DNA from: Pararhodonellum marinum
Lineage (GTDB): Bacteria; Bacteroidota; Bacteroidia; Cytophagales; Cyclobacteriaceae
Length of the DNA: 64,000 bases
Assembly: GCF_015354735.1 (NCBI RefSeq)
Contig: NZ_JACEFJ010000010.1
Span: forward strand, 62,001-126,000
Direction: 5' to 3'
The translations under genes were made by a program, and so were the position numbers. This document shows, piece by piece, positions 51,490-61,828 of the stretch (position 1 is the stretch's first letter; each line of letters starts with the position of its first letter). Below the pieces are notes generated by a model. The model had not been told where the DNA came from, did not search any database, and saw only the letters and a list, made by a program, of their open reading frames with translations.

Positions 51490-53637
51490 TTAGATTCCAG
51501 GGACAAATTTGGGATTCAATTTCATATAATGCTCCAGATCATGGGCAGGCTTTCCCACTCCCTCAGGAAGGGGCTTTTGAGAAAACTGACCAAAGTACAG
51601 CAGACAGGCATCTCTCCACCAAATGGCCTCTTCTGACTGTATTTTCATGAAAGAAAGAACATGGGCATGTCTTTCCGGGTCTACAAAGGGTTTCATTTCC
51701 TCCCAGGTCAGTATGTTCTGCCAGGCTTCTTCAACCCCTTTTTGGTAATGCAGGGCTATACCATCCCAAAGGCTGTTTCCATCTTTAAGCCCATAGTCCC
51801 AAGGCAGGTGGTGGAACCACAGTAGGTATTTTTCAGGTATGGTTTCCAGATTTCCCCATGTCTCCTGAATGGCGGGGGCATACTGCTCCAAAGCATTGCT
51901 TCCGGATGGGGTGCGATCAAATCCTACTCCCTTTTCAGTGGCTTTGTGGTAATAAGTGGCAGTCCAGTCTGCCCTCTCTCCACCGGTCACCCATGGACCC
52001 GGGCCATAATGGTGGCTTCTTGCCATAATGTGGTGTAGGCCAAGTGGTGTCATGTAGTTGACGACCATCTCATGGGACTGCAACATCATTTTTTTGACAG
52101 GTTGGACAAATTCTTCTTCTGTGGTAAAGGTGAGTTGAAGCCACTCCTCTGCCATGTCAGCGGAAGGGGTGTTCGGATTCCAAGCCAACCTGCCATAGGC
52201 AAACCAATTGGCCTGATGAAAATGATGACCGGTCCAGTTCCTGTCTGTACCGATATTGGCCACCCCTGCCATGGCGGTCATGCTGTATTGATGAAGGCTG
52301 CCATCAATGACTTTTGAAACCGTGGAGCCAGGCCCCTGCACATGGGTGTCACTTTGGAGGACTTCCTCATACATGGGAGCCAGGTAAGCCAAGTGGGTGT
52401 CATGCCCCAGATATTCCTGGGTGATCTGAAACTCCATCATTAAAGGCGTTTTCGGCATGGCCCCAAAAAGCGGGTGGAAGGGTTCTCTTGGCTGAAAGTC
52501 AATGGCTCCGTTTTTTACCTGGACGATGACATTGTCCCTAAACTCCCCGTCAATGGGTTTGAATTCGTTGTATGCCTGTTTGTGTCTATCATCCGGGGTT
52601 TCTTCACTGTACACAAAAGCCCGCCACATGACGATACCGCCAAAGGGTTTGACCGCATCTGCAAGGATATTGGCTCCCTCTGCCTGTGTCCTCTTATAGT
52701 TGTGAGGCCCGGGCTGACCTTCTGAATCCGCCTTGACCAGAAAGCCTCCAAAGTCAGGAATGTGTTCATAAATTTCCTTCGTTTTATCTTTCCACCATTG
52801 CTGCACTTCCGGGTCTAGGGGATCAGCTGTGGGCAAACCACCGATTTCCATCGGCGAGGAAAACCTTGCTGTTAAATAGATTTTGATTCCATAGGGCCTG
52901 AATGCATCGGCTAAAGCAGCAGTTTTTTTCAGGTAATCTGCGGTAAGGACGAGTGCATTGGCATTGACATTGGTGATGACTGTGCCGTTGATTCCAATGG
53001 AGGCATTGGCCCTAGCATAATCGAGGTATTGTTGATCGATGTGTCTGGGCAAGCGGTGCCAATTCCAGATACTGAATCCGGCATAACCTCTTTCCACCGT
53101 TCGGTTCAGGTTGTCCCAGTGGTTGAGTATCCGCCGTTCAATGGTAGGTACAGAAACCATACCTTCATTGGGTAGCGGTTGGTTCTTTTGTGCGGCTTGA
53201 AGCAACCTGAATGTTCCATAGAGTAAGGCAATTTCGGAATTACCGCTAATCAAAATCTTTTCAGCTCCATCAGCAGTGATTTTTTTGATCAGGTAGCCTT
53301 CTGGCCCCAATTTTTCCAGATCCACCTTACTGACATTTCGCAATATCATTTCTGATTGTCCGGGAAGGGCAATGATCAGTTGGGGTTGATCAAGACTCAT
53401 GACATTGGCTTTGGGGTAACTTTCTTTATAAAAGCCGTTGTAAGCCAATTTTATTTCTTCTTGGATGATATCAAAGGTGGGGGATTGGTCTCCTGTTTTT
53501 ACATTACCCAGAAAAGTCTGATACAATTCATTCCCAGAAGTCAAAGGATAATACTGTAACCAAAGCTTGTAGCCGTCATTGGCTTGTAAAGAAAATGAAA
53601 TGAACAAGAGGTAAATTAAAAGGTAAATGGGCTTCAT
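51490..53637 (-). CDS. aguA: Alpha-glucuronidase (GH67)
   Basis: A 715-residue family 67 enzyme that removes (4-O-methyl-)glucuronic acid from the non-reducing end of xylo-oligosaccharides. The signal peptide is LLIYLLFISFSLQAND. Catalytic regions: GGFLVKADSEGQPGPHNY (acid Glu), VKNGAIDFQPREPFHPLFG (Asp) and MMEFQITQEYLG (Glu), the inverting triad of the family. The long C-terminal helical region (MARSHHYGPGPWVTG; LEQYAPAIQETWGNL) is normal. It lies between the lacI and SDR genes with gaps of about 42 and 50 bp. It releases the glucuronate that feeds the uxu branch. Confidence 0.95.
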   Translation of the reverse strand: MKPIYLLIYLLFISFSLQANDGYKLWLQYYPLTSGNELYQTFLGNVKTGDQSPTFDIIQEEIKLAYNGFYKESYPKANVMSLDQPQLIIALPGQSEMILRNVSKVDLEKLGPEGYLIKKITADGAEKILISGNSEIALLYGTFRLLQAAQKNQPLPNEGMVSVPTIERRILNHWDNLNRTVERGYAGFSIWNWHRLPRHIDQQYLDYARANASIGINGTVITNVNANALVLTADYLKKTAALADAFRPYGIKIYLTARFSSPMEIGGLPTADPLDPEVQQWWKDKTKEIYEHIPDFGGFLVKADSEGQPGPHNYKRTQAEGANILADAVKPFGGIVMWRAFVYSEETPDDRHKQAYNEFKPIDGEFRDNVIVQVKNGAIDFQPREPFHPLFGAMPKTPLMMEFQITQEYLGHDTHLAYLAPMYEEVLQSDTHVQGPGSTVSKVIDGSLHQYSMTAMAGVANIGTDRNWTGHHFHQANWFAYGRLAWNPNTPSADMAEEWLQLTFTTEEEFVQPVKKMMLQSHEMVVNYMTPLGLHHIMARSHHYGPGPWVTGGERADWTATYYHKATEKGVGFDRTPSGSNALEQYAPAIQETWGNLETIPEKYLLWFHHLPWDYGLKDGNSLWDGIALHYQKGVEEAWQNILTWEEMKPFVDPERHAHVLSFMKIQSEEAIWWRDACLLYFGQFSQKPLPEGVGKPAHDLEHYMKLNPKFVPGI

Positions 53638-53679
53638 GGTACAGGTTATTGAATGAATCGCAGAAATCCTCTTTGGACT

Positions 53680-54726
53680 TCAGGTTGGCTGAGGGCTGTA
53701 TTTTTTCCGAAGGGAAGATTCCCTGATGATAAGCTCAGACCTCAAAGTAATTTTATTTGTTTTAGACAGCACGCCGATGGATTTTCCTTCTAAATGATTG
53801 ATGAGGTTTTTCATGGCCAATTCTCCCATTTCGTATCCGGGATAATTGATGGTGGTAATGTTTGGCTCAACGAGCCTAGAACTGATTTCATTGTTAAAGC
53901 CCACCAAGGCAATGTCTTCCGGTATACGAAAACCAGCCAATTTGAGAGGACGAAGACAACTTGCTGCACACGCGTCATTGGAAATAAATAGTGCATCAGG
54001 CAAAGGGTCAAGCTTTTTGACTTGTTCGACAATCTCTTCAGCAGATTCTTCACTAAGGTTTGAGAAAATCACCAACGATTCATCAAAAGGCATGTCGTGG
54101 TCCAGCAAGGCATATTTATAACCTTTGAGTCGGTCTGCATAGACGTTGATATCTATGTTGTCAATGACATGTACAATCCGCTTGCAACCTTGTTCGATCA
54201 GGTGCTGGGTGACTTTGTAGCCTGCTTGGGTATTGTCAATAACAAATCCGGTACAAGCCGGATGGTCCGCAACCCGGTCATAGAACAATGTAGGAATACC
54301 TTTTTTAAAAAACCTGTTGTAGTGTTCAATGCTTTCGGTGGTATTGGCCAAAGAAACCAGCATCCCATCTACCCGGCTGTTGAACAGGGTATTGGCATTG
54401 GCTATTTCCTTTTCCACAGAGTCCAGTGACTGGCTGATTACCAGGTTAAATCCGGCTTCATTGGCCACTTTTTCCATTCCGGCGATCACCGAAGACTGGA
54501 AATTACTGTTGAGTCTAGGTACGATGACGCCAATATTATTGGTCTTTTTCTTTCTGAGATTTGCCGCAAAAATATTGGATTGATACCCCATTTCCTGAGC
54601 TGCATCATAAATCCTTTTTTTGGTTTTGGCATTGACTGCCGGATGATTGTTCAAGGCCCGGCTTACAGTAGTGGGAGAAACACCCATGTCTTTGGCGATG
54701 TCATAAATGGTAATCTCTTTTTCCAT
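53680..54726 (-). CDS. LacI-family transcriptional regulator
   Basis: A 348-residue repressor. The N-terminal helix-turn-helix TIYDIAKDMGVSPTTVSRAL with NNHPAVNAKTKKRIYD is followed by a periplasmic-binding-protein-like domain (NIGVIVPRLNSNFQSSVIAG; VDGMLVSLANTTE; LPDALFISNDACA; IALVGFNNE). It is the first gene of the xylan-degradation arm and is divergent from uxuA. LacI-type palindromes at 54875-54892, 55232-55247 and 55308-55325 are probable targets. The inducer, perhaps a glucuronate, mannonate or xylose derivative, is not known. Confidence 0.93.
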   Translation of the reverse strand: MEKEITIYDIAKDMGVSPTTVSRALNNHPAVNAKTKKRIYDAAQEMGYQSNIFAANLRKKKTNNIGVIVPRLNSNFQSSVIAGMEKVANEAGFNLVISQSLDSVEKEIANANTLFNSRVDGMLVSLANTTESIEHYNRFFKKGIPTLFYDRVADHPACTGFVIDNTQAGYKVTQHLIEQGCKRIVHVIDNIDINVYADRLKGYKYALLDHDMPFDESLVIFSNLSEESAEEIVEQVKKLDPLPDALFISNDACAASCLRPLKLAGFRIPEDIALVGFNNEISSRLVEPNITTINYPGYEMGELAMKNLINHLEGKSIGVLSKTNKITLRSELIIRESSLRKKYSPQPT

Positions 54727-54874
54727 AGGTTATTTTGGGTTCGTCGGGTCTGATTTCAGCAATGAACAAAGTATCGATGGTTAGGATATGGTTCTATAAG
54801 TAAAAAGAAAACCATGGTTTTTATTACAATTTGCCCAAAATCAGAAAAACACGGGATCGAGTCATAATCACCTT

Positions 54875-54892
54875 TATGAAATCGGTTGTATT
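54875..54892. promoter_or_regulatory. Weak LacI-type operator candidate
   Basis: The sequence is TATGAAATCGGTTGTATT around an AATCGGTTG core. It is an imperfect palindrome (only some pairs match) but shares the ATCGGTTG half with the site at 55232-55247. It is the nearest site to the lacI gene. Confidence 0.35.
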
Positions 54893-55231
54893 TTAAAATT
54901 AATGGCGAATTAGGCATCATTGGGTTTATTTTGGGTATGATGTTCTTTAAAATTAAATCTTTTTTCTCATTATTTTAATAACATTGGTTAAATTTTCGAG
55001 ATATCGTGGTTTTAAACGATTTTTTTTTCAAAAGATTGGTTTTTTGAATGTCATAAATTCCGCTCCATTTAAAAGGGTTTAATCGAACCTTTATTCCTTA
55101 ATTTGTTCGTATTAGAATTTTCAATGATTGAAAAAAAGGAAATTAAATACATTATAAAATTTTATTTTATAATGTAAGGCTTTGTCGCTAAAGCCTTTGG
55201 ATTTAGTTTTCTGACTACAGGAAAAAATTTT

Positions 55232-55247
55232 ATGCAATCGGTTGCGA
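55232..55247. promoter_or_regulatory. LacI-type operator candidate
   Basis: GCAATCGGTTGC (55234-55245) has a central CG and CAA/TTG arms, like the LacI/GalR consensus CAAnCGnTTG. It lies in the middle of the divergent region. Confidence 0.55.
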
Positions 55248-55307
55248 TTTCAATTTTTATTCTTGAGGTTTAAAGCTTAAATTGAATTAATTCTTGGGCT
55301 AATCAAG

Positions 55308-55325
55308 AGTATAATCGATTGTACT
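55308..55325. promoter_or_regulatory. LacI-type operator candidate, strong palindrome
   Basis: AGTATAATCGATTGTACT is an 18-bp palindrome with one mismatched pair and a central CG. It is the closest of the three sites to the uxuA gene, about 170 bp before its ATG. Confidence 0.55.
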
Positions 55326-55496
55326 TGAATGACTTGTTGGCCAATCATGATATTCCTTTTTGGTTTATTTGCGTCAAATAAGCTTAAAACGGAGTAAAGG
55401 TCTTTTCCTTTATGGAGGGCAAAGGTTGGAAATTAAATACTAAGTTTTTAAGCTCAATTGTAATAACCATAAACCAAAATAATCTGAATATTGAGT

Positions 55497-56657
55497 ATGG
55501 GATTGATACAATCATGGCGATGGTATGGGCCCAATGACCCGGTAAGCCTTTGGGATATCCGTCAAGCCGGGGCTACAGGAGTAGTTTCTGCCCTGCACCA
55601 GATACCCCACGGAGAGATTTGGCCTAAAGACCAAATCATGGAAAGGAAAAAATTGATAGAGGAGGCCAGACTTAACTGGGTAGTGGTAGAGAGTCTTCCT
55701 ATCCATGAAGCCATCAAAACCCGGAATGGGGACTGTGAAAAATACCTGGAAAATTACCGGATTAGCCTAAAAAATTTATCTGCATGTGGATTGAAAACCA
55801 TCTGTTATAATTTCATGCCGGTTCTGGACTGGACCAGAACGGATTTGTCTTTTTCCCTTCCCAATGGTGCCAAAGCCCTCCGGCTGGATTGGGTAGAGTT
55901 GGCCTACTTTGATAAATACATCCTTAAAAGAGAGAACATTCAAGACGCTTATTCTTCCGAAATTTTGGATGAATTGGAAAGGAGACGTCATCAGATCAAT
56001 CAAGAAAAAGCAGCGCAGCTGGAGGAGATCATCTGTATGGGTGTGCCTACAGAGGGGAGCGTAAGTGTTGCTTCACTTAGAGAAAGCCTTGAAATCTATA
56101 AGGAAATAGGCAAAGACGGTTTGCGCAATAATCTGGCGCATTTTATTTCTTCCATTGCTGCTGTGTGTGAGGAGGAGGGCATCAAAATGACCATTCATCC
56201 TGATGATCCCCCTTTTCCGATTTTGGGATTGCCAAGAATCGCTTCCAGCCTGGAAGACCTAACCTGGATTGTTGATGCAGTAGACCGACCCTTCAATGGA
56301 GTTTGTTTTTGCACGGGTTCCTTGGGTGCAGGTGAATCCAACGATTTGCCCAATATCCTTGAAGCGGTAGGGAATCGGGTGTATTTTGCCCATCTCAGAA
56401 ATGTCATTAAAGATAGCTTGGGCAATTTCTATGAGTCAGATCACTTGGATGGGGATGTGGACATGGTGAAGATCATGAAAATCCTGGTTCGATTGAATCA
56501 ATCAAGTGCCTCTCCCATCCCGTTTAGGCCTGACCATGGCCATCAAATGCTGGATGATCTGAAGAAGACGACCAACCCCGGTTATTCCGGTATAGGGAGG
56601 TTGAAGGGCCTTGCGGAACTGAGAGGGCTTGAGGCAGGAATTCTTTTTGGAATGTGA
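55497..56657 (+). CDS. uxuA: Mannonate dehydratase
   Basis: A roughly 386-residue UxuA that dehydrates D-mannonate to 2-keto-3-deoxygluconate. Motifs: QSWRWYGPNDPVSLWDIRQA (family start), GATGVVSALHQIPHGEIW, CYNFMPVLDWTRTDL, MTIHPDDPPFPILGLPRI (metal His/Asp), NGVCFCTGSLGAGESND, FAHLRNV and FRPDHGHQML. Length is normal. I take ATG 55497, not the TTG two codons earlier. It is the first gene of the right arm, divergent from the lacI gene. Confidence 0.95.
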   Translation: MGLIQSWRWYGPNDPVSLWDIRQAGATGVVSALHQIPHGEIWPKDQIMERKKLIEEARLNWVVVESLPIHEAIKTRNGDCEKYLENYRISLKNLSACGLKTICYNFMPVLDWTRTDLSFSLPNGAKALRLDWVELAYFDKYILKRENIQDAYSSEILDELERRRHQINQEKAAQLEEIICMGVPTEGSVSVASLRESLEIYKEIGKDGLRNNLAHFISSIAAVCEEEGIKMTIHPDDPPFPILGLPRIASSLEDLTWIVDAVDRPFNGVCFCTGSLGAGESNDLPNILEAVGNRVYFAHLRNVIKDSLGNFYESDHLDGDVDMVKIMKILVRLNQSSASPIPFRPDHGHQMLDDLKKTTNPGYSGIGRLKGLAELRGLEAGILFGM

Positions 56658-57129
56658 GATGAAGCCTTTTAGGTCACCCAAGACAAAAATCCAACCTCCC
56701 CTTGTGCGATGAAGCTGATACATTATCCAGAGAAGTTAACTTCAATAATGATGTTACCAATAATTGTATTGTATATTTTAAATCAGGTACTTAATGTATT
56801 GTAATGAAATAATTACTTTAAATAAATATGCAGCTGTTTTGTTTGTTGCTTTCCAGTCGGAAGCCATTTGATTTTGGCCGGAAAAGAAAATGAACGATGA
56901 GTAAATTTGAATCAATACCATTGGAAATTCATGGATGGGTGTCGGGAATGGATCGAAAAAAATTAGCTTTGGATCACAGAAAATAGTAGAACGAATAAAA
57001 TTTGCCCAAAAACCTGAATGATGGCCAAGAATAAGTGTTTAAATATCAAAAATCTTTAAAAACGTGATCCGAAAAGTTTATCTTTGAAAATTATCAACCT
57101 TAAAAAACCCACTCTTACTAACCTAGCTT
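56658..57129. other. Intergenic region upstream of the symporter
   Basis: A 472-bp AT-rich gap between uxuA and the symporter, with no ORF worth listing. It holds the symporter promoter at 57055-57086. No terminator for uxuA was identified. Confidence 0.5.
57055..57086 (+). promoter_or_regulatory. Bacteroidota-type promoter of the symporter-xylB unit
   Basis: TTTA (57055-57058), a 20-bp spacer, then TATCTTTG (57079-57086); the -7 box is exact and the -33 box has one mismatch. The start site is expected near 57093, giving a roughly 37-nt leader. Confidence 0.55.
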
Positions 57130-58773
57130 ATGTTATTAGAACCATTAGACCTCGTCGTTTTTATTGGGTATTGCTTGTTGATCATCGGTATGGGGATTTT
57201 TGTCTCAAGAGAGAAAAAAGGCCATGTCAAAAATTCCCAGGATTATTTTTTAGCCAGTAAAGCGCTGCCTTGGTGGGCAGTGGGTGCTTCCCTGATTGCT
57301 TCCAATATTTCCGCTGAACAGTTTATCGGCATGTCAGGTTCAGGATTTGCCTTGGGTCTAGCCATATCGACTTACGAATGGATGGCGGCCATTACGCTTT
57401 TGGTGGTGGCGATTTTTTTCTTGCCTGTATACATCAAAAAGGGCATTTACACCATGCCAGGCTTCTTGCTGGACCGTTATGATACAAGAGTAAGGACCAC
57501 CATGGCTATATTTTGGTTGCTTTTGTATGTTTTTGTCAATTTGACATCCGTACTTTACCTGGGAGCCTTAAGCTTAAATACCATTCTGAATGTACCCATG
57601 GTTTATGGGATTATCGGGCTAGCCGCTTTTGCCATGATCTACTCCATCTATGGGGGGCTGAAGGCCGTAGCCTGGACAGACGTAGTACAGGTTTTTTTCC
57701 TGGTTGTGGGTGGACTGGCCACCACATACATTGCCTTGACCATGGTCGGAGAGGGGAGTGCCTGGGATGGATTGGCTTTATTGAGACAGGAAGTACCGGG
57801 TCATTTCTCCATGATACTTTCCAAAGGGGAAATGATGATTCCTGATGGGCAGGGTGGGACCAAAGATGCCTACCTTGAACTTCCGGGGATTTCAGTTTTG
57901 GTAGGAGGGATGTGGATTACCAATTTGAGCTATTGGGGATTTAACCAATACATTACCCAAAGGGCCTTGGCAGCCAAAAGCCTGGATGAGGCACAAAAGG
58001 GGATGATATTCGCAGGGTTTCTGAAATTATTGATGCCTTTGATCGTGGTGATCCCCGGGATTGCTGCCTGGGTGATTGTCAAAAACGGCATAGATGTAGG
58101 TTTTATGGAATCCATGAAAGATCCGGTGACCGGCATCATTAAATCTGATCGGGCTTATCCGACCCTGTTGCAATTGCTGCCCGTGGGCTTGAAAGGGTTG
58201 GCTTTTGCGGCTTTGACAGCGGCTATTGTATCTTCTTTGGCCTCGATGGCCAACAGTACATCGACCATCTTTACGATGGATATTTACAAGAAGTATTTTG
58301 GTCAAAATGCATCGGAAAGCAAACAAGTGGGTGTAGGTAGAATCACCGCAGTGGTGGCCTTTGTGGTCGCTGCTATTGTGGCACCGGCCTTGGGTCAATT
58401 GGATCAGGCCTTTCAGTTTATCCAGGAATATACCGGATTTATCAGTCCGGGTGTTTTTGCCATCTTCTTTTTTGGGGTCTTTTGGAAAAAAACCACTTCC
58501 AATGCCGCTTTGGTTGGAGCCGCTCTCAGCATCCCCTTGTCAGTTGTATTGAAATGGGGTTTTCCGCTTCTACCATTTCTGGACAGAATGGGGATTGTTT
58601 TCCTTGTACTCGCTAGCTTGATGATCGTGATCAGCCTGGTGGGGGGCAAAGGCAAGGACCATCCCAATAGCATTGAAATCACTCCGGAACTTTTTGAAAC
58701 AAGCACCGCATTTAAAATAGGAGCCTTTATCATTACTGGAATCACAGCTGCATTGTATATCGTATTCTGGTAA
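57130..58773 (+). CDS. Sodium/solute symporter (SSS family), probable xylose importer
   Basis: A 547-residue polytopic membrane protein of the solute:sodium symporter family with about 14 hydrophobic segments. It shows the early motif LIASNISAEQFIGMSGSGFA, then YTMPGFLLDRYD, SIYGGLKAVAWTDVVQ and LTAAIVSSLASMANSTSTIF, which fits SGLT-like sugar carriers. It lies 12 bp upstream of xylB and has its own promoter, so xylose is the likely substrate; glucuronate or xylo-oligosaccharide remain possible. It replaces a SusC/D or ABC importer in this locus. Confidence 0.92.
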   Translation: MLLEPLDLVVFIGYCLLIIGMGIFVSREKKGHVKNSQDYFLASKALPWWAVGASLIASNISAEQFIGMSGSGFALGLAISTYEWMAAITLLVVAIFFLPVYIKKGIYTMPGFLLDRYDTRVRTTMAIFWLLLYVFVNLTSVLYLGALSLNTILNVPMVYGIIGLAAFAMIYSIYGGLKAVAWTDVVQVFFLVVGGLATTYIALTMVGEGSAWDGLALLRQEVPGHFSMILSKGEMMIPDGQGGTKDAYLELPGISVLVGGMWITNLSYWGFNQYITQRALAAKSLDEAQKGMIFAGFLKLLMPLIVVIPGIAAWVIVKNGIDVGFMESMKDPVTGIIKSDRAYPTLLQLLPVGLKGLAFAALTAAIVSSLASMANSTSTIFTMDIYKKYFGQNASESKQVGVGRITAVVAFVVAAIVAPALGQLDQAFQFIQEYTGFISPGVFAIFFFGVFWKKTTSNAALVGAALSIPLSVVLKWGFPLLPFLDRMGIVFLVLASLMIVISLVGGKGKDHPNSIEITPELFETSTAFKIGAFIITGITAALYIVFW

Positions 58774-58785
58774 GAAAACAAAAAC

Positions 58786-60276
58786 ATGAGAAGATTATTA
58801 ATTGGATATGACATCGGTAGTTCATCTGTCAAGGCCACACTTTTGGATGCGGACAGTGGTAAAGTAGTTGCTTCAGAAGGCTTGCCAAAAGTGGAAATGC
58901 CCATAGACTCCCCTCATAAGGACTGGGCAGAACAGGATCCCATGATGTGGTGGAAATACATTGTAGAAACCACCCAAACGTTGGTTAAAACAGCGGATAT
59001 CCAAAAAGGTGAATTAAAGGCCATTGGCATCTCTTATCAGATGCATGGATTGGTCTTGGTGGACAGGAACCAAGAGGTCATTAGGCCTTCGATCATCTGG
59101 TGTGACAGCCGGGCCGTGGGGATTGGCAACAAAGCTTTCGAGCAATTGGGTGCGGATTATTGTTTGCCCCACCTTTTGAATTCCCCGGGAAACTTTACCG
59201 CCTCCAAATTGAAGTGGGTGAAAGACAATGAACCCGCCAATTATGACAGGATCCATAAGATCATGTTACCGGGAGATTTTATAGCCATGAAACTGAGCGG
59301 AGAAATTCTCACTTCTGAAACCGGACTTTCCGAAGGGATCTTTTGGGATTTCAAAGCCAACGGCATTTCCAAGACACTGCTGGATCATTATGGAATTGAT
59401 CCGAGTTTGCTGGCAGAGGTGGTTCCTTCTTTTTCCCAACAGGGAAAGGTATCAAACCAAGCGGCTTCAGTTTTGGGCATAGAATCCGGCGTACCGATCA
59501 CCTATCGGGCAGGAGATCAGCCCAACAATGCTTTCTCTCTTAATGTACTTAAGGCCGGTGAACTAGCCACCACAGCCGGCACCTCAGGAACGGTGTATGG
59601 TGTAACTACACAAGCGGTATTTGATCCTAAGTCAAGGGTCAATACTTTTGTTCATGTCAACCATGCCAAAGCAGATCCTCACTATGGCGTACTGCTTTGT
59701 GTCAACGGGACCGGCATCCTCAATTCCTGGTTGAAAAGGCTGCTGGGGGGAGAACAGATTTCTTATCCTGCCATGAATGATCTGGCCTCCAAAGCACCAA
59801 TCGGCGCGGAAGGGTTGAGTTTTATTCCGTTTGGCAACGGTGCCGAAAGGATCATGGAGAACAAACCGGTGGATGCCCACCTTTCAGGCCTTAATCTGCT
59901 GATGCATGACCAAAGCCATGTGCTTCGTGCCGGTCAGGAGGGAATAGTGAGTGCGCTTACCTATGGTTTCCATATCATGAAAAAAATGGGCTTGAACCTC
60001 AATACGGTGAAAGCCGGACATGCCAATATGTTTCTGAGTCCTTTGTTCAGAGAAGCATTTGTCAACATGAATGAGGTGTCCTTGGAATTGTATGAGACAG
60101 ATGGTTCTCAGGGTGCCGCAAGAGGAGCGGGAATAGGGGCAGGCATCTATGCCAAACCTGAGGAAGCCTTTGAAGGATTGGCCAAACACAGTGCGCTTGA
60201 CCCCGTTCCGGAATTGGTGGAAAAGTACGCTGCTGTATATGAACGTTGGCAAAAAGCTTTGGAAAAGGTGAAATAG
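58786..60276 (+). CDS. xylB: Xylulokinase
   Basis: A 496-residue FGGY-family carbohydrate kinase. It shows the ATP-site DIGSSSVKATLLDADSGKVV, GISYQMHGLVLVDR, WCDSRAVGIGNKAFEQLG, the catalytic-type Asp in TYRAGDQPNNAF and the phosphate motif TTAGTSGTVYG. It phosphorylates D-xylulose to xylulose-5-phosphate for the pentose phosphate pathway. The xylA neighbour and symporter make xylulose the clear substrate. It is co-transcribed with the symporter. Confidence 0.93.
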   Translation: MRRLLIGYDIGSSSVKATLLDADSGKVVASEGLPKVEMPIDSPHKDWAEQDPMMWWKYIVETTQTLVKTADIQKGELKAIGISYQMHGLVLVDRNQEVIRPSIIWCDSRAVGIGNKAFEQLGADYCLPHLLNSPGNFTASKLKWVKDNEPANYDRIHKIMLPGDFIAMKLSGEILTSETGLSEGIFWDFKANGISKTLLDHYGIDPSLLAEVVPSFSQQGKVSNQAASVLGIESGVPITYRAGDQPNNAFSLNVLKAGELATTAGTSGTVYGVTTQAVFDPKSRVNTFVHVNHAKADPHYGVLLCVNGTGILNSWLKRLLGGEQISYPAMNDLASKAPIGAEGLSFIPFGNGAERIMENKPVDAHLSGLNLLMHDQSHVLRAGQEGIVSALTYGFHIMKKMGLNLNTVKAGHANMFLSPLFREAFVNMNEVSLELYETDGSQGAARGAGIGAGIYAKPEEAFEGLAKHSALDPVPELVEKYAAVYERWQKALEKVK

Positions 60277-60415
60277 CCAAATTGCCTTGCGTAGTCAGGC
60301 AGAGGAATCGGGACATTTTGCGTTCAGATTTTGATAACCGATGGCTTGCTTTTAAATTTTCTACCTTTCAATAAAAATGAATTGAAACCAATCAAAATAC
60401 CAAACCTATAAAACC

Positions 60416-61729
60416 ATGTCTAAAACTTATTTCCCCAACATCGACAAGATCAAATTTGAAGGCCGTGATTCCAGTAATCCTATGGCTTTTAAATTTTACG
60501 ATGAAAATAAAGTGGTGGCCGGCAAGACCATGAAAGAGCATTTCAAATTTGCCATTGCGTATTGGCATTCCTTCTGTGGAACAGGTGGAGATCCTTTTGG
60601 CCCGGGTACCATGGTGCACCCATGGGATGCCGATGCAGACCCTATACAGCGCGCCAAAGACAAAATGGATGCTGCTTTTGAATTTATCACAAAAATCGGT
60701 GCGCCTTATTATTGTTTTCATGACATTGACTTGATAGATGAAGGAGGAAGCTTGGAAGAATATGAAAAACGAATGGGCATCATCACCGATTATGCCAAAG
60801 AAAAGCAAGCTGAAACAGGTGTGAAACTGCTTTGGGGAACTGCCAATGTATTCAGTAATCCCCGCTATATGAATGGCGCTTCCACCAATCCGGATTTTGA
60901 TGTATTGGCTTTTGCAGGAACACAGGTGAAAAACGCCATCGATGCCACCATCAAGTTGGGTGGAGAGAATTATGTCTTCTGGGGTGGCAGGGAAGGCTAC
61001 ATGTCTTTGCTGAATACGGACATGAAGCGGGAAACCGAACACTTGGGCAGATTCCTGACCGTGGCCCGGGATTATGCCAGGTCCAAAGGTTTCAAAGGCA
61101 ACTTCCTGATCGAACCCAAACCCATGGAGCCTACCAAGCACCAATATGATTTTGACGCGGCCACCGTGATCGGTTTTCTGAGACAGCATGGCCTCGAAAA
61201 AGACTTCAAACTTAATCTGGAAGTCAACCATGCCACGTTGGCTGGACATACTTTCCAGCATGAAATTCAAGTGGCTGTGGACGCCGGCATGCTGGGCAGC
61301 ATAGATGCTAACCGGGGCGATTACCAAAACGGTTGGGATACCGATCAGTTTGCCATCAACCTGCAGGAACTCGCCGAATCCATGCTGGTCATCCTCGAAG
61401 GGGGTGGCATACAGGGAGGAGGGGTCAACTTTGACGCCAAACTCCGCAGAAACTCCACCGACAGAGATGACTTGTTTCATGCCCATATCGGCAGCATGGA
61501 TGCTTTTGCCCGTGGCCTGTTGATTGCGGATGCCGTGCTGGAAAAATCCGACTACCGGTCCATGAGAAAAGAACGCTATGCTTCCTTTGATACCGGGAAA
61601 GGCAAGGACTTTGAGTCCGGTAAACTGACCTTGGAGGATCTCAGAGCGCATGCGCTATCCGTAGGCGAACCTAAGCAGACAAGCGGCAAGCAGGAACGGT
61701 ATGAAAATATCCTGAACCAGTTTATTTAA
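60416..61729 (+). CDS. xylA: Xylose isomerase
   Basis: A 437-residue class II xylose isomerase that converts D-xylose to D-xylulose. Metal and active-site motifs: [13 protein letters not shown] (catalytic His), [46 protein letters not shown] (metal site) and [19 protein letters not shown]. Length and the N-terminal [20 protein letters not shown] fit Bacteroidota and Clostridium type II enzymes. It follows xylB after 139 bp and is ended by the terminator at 61790-61828. A 419-codon antisense frame covers it but is a shadow. Confidence 0.96.
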   Translation: MSKTYFPNIDKIKFEGRDSSNPMAFKFYDENKVVAGKTMKEHFKFAIAYWHSFCGTGGDPFGPGTMVHPWDADADPIQRAKDKMDAAFEFITKIGAPYYCFHDIDLIDEGGSLEEYEKRMGIITDYAKEKQAETGVKLLWGTANVFSNPRYMNGASTNPDFDVLAFAGTQVKNAIDATIKLGGENYVFWGGREGYMSLLNTDMKRETEHLGRFLTVARDYARSKGFKGNFLIEPKPMEPTKHQYDFDAATVIGFLRQHGLEKDFKLNLEVNHATLAGHTFQHEIQVAVDAGMLGSIDANRGDYQNGWDTDQFAINLQELAESMLVILEGGGIQGGGVNFDAKLRRNSTDRDDLFHAHIGSMDAFARGLLIADAVLEKSDYRSMRKERYASFDTGKGKDFESGKLTLEDLRAHALSVGEPKQTSGKQERYENILNQFI

Positions 61730-61789
61730 AAAGCACAGGCGGGTTTGGTTAAGGTTTTAATTAACCTGACCTTTTTGCCCATAACTACT

Positions 61790-61828
61790 TCAAACCTCCG
61801 GCCCAAAAGCCGGAGGTTTTTGTTTTTT
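61790..61828 (+). terminator. Intrinsic terminator after xylA
   Basis: AAACCTCCGGC (61792-61802) and GCCGGAGGTTT (61809-61819) form an 11-bp stem, loop CCAAAA, then TTTTGTTTTTT. It separates xylA from the GH3 gene. Confidence 0.88.

Larger units (their letters stand above)
54727..55496. other. Divergent control region of the xylan/uronate locus
   Basis: A 770-bp AT-rich region with no ORF. It separates the lacI arm from uxuA and contains three LacI-type operator candidates. No clear TAnnTTTG promoter was found for uxuA. Confidence 0.6.

Noticed and set aside
60392-61651. A 419-codon minus-strand frame opposite xylA
   Set aside because: It lies wholly antisense to a highly conserved xylose isomerase; its translation has no recognisable motif and follows the codon pattern of xylA.
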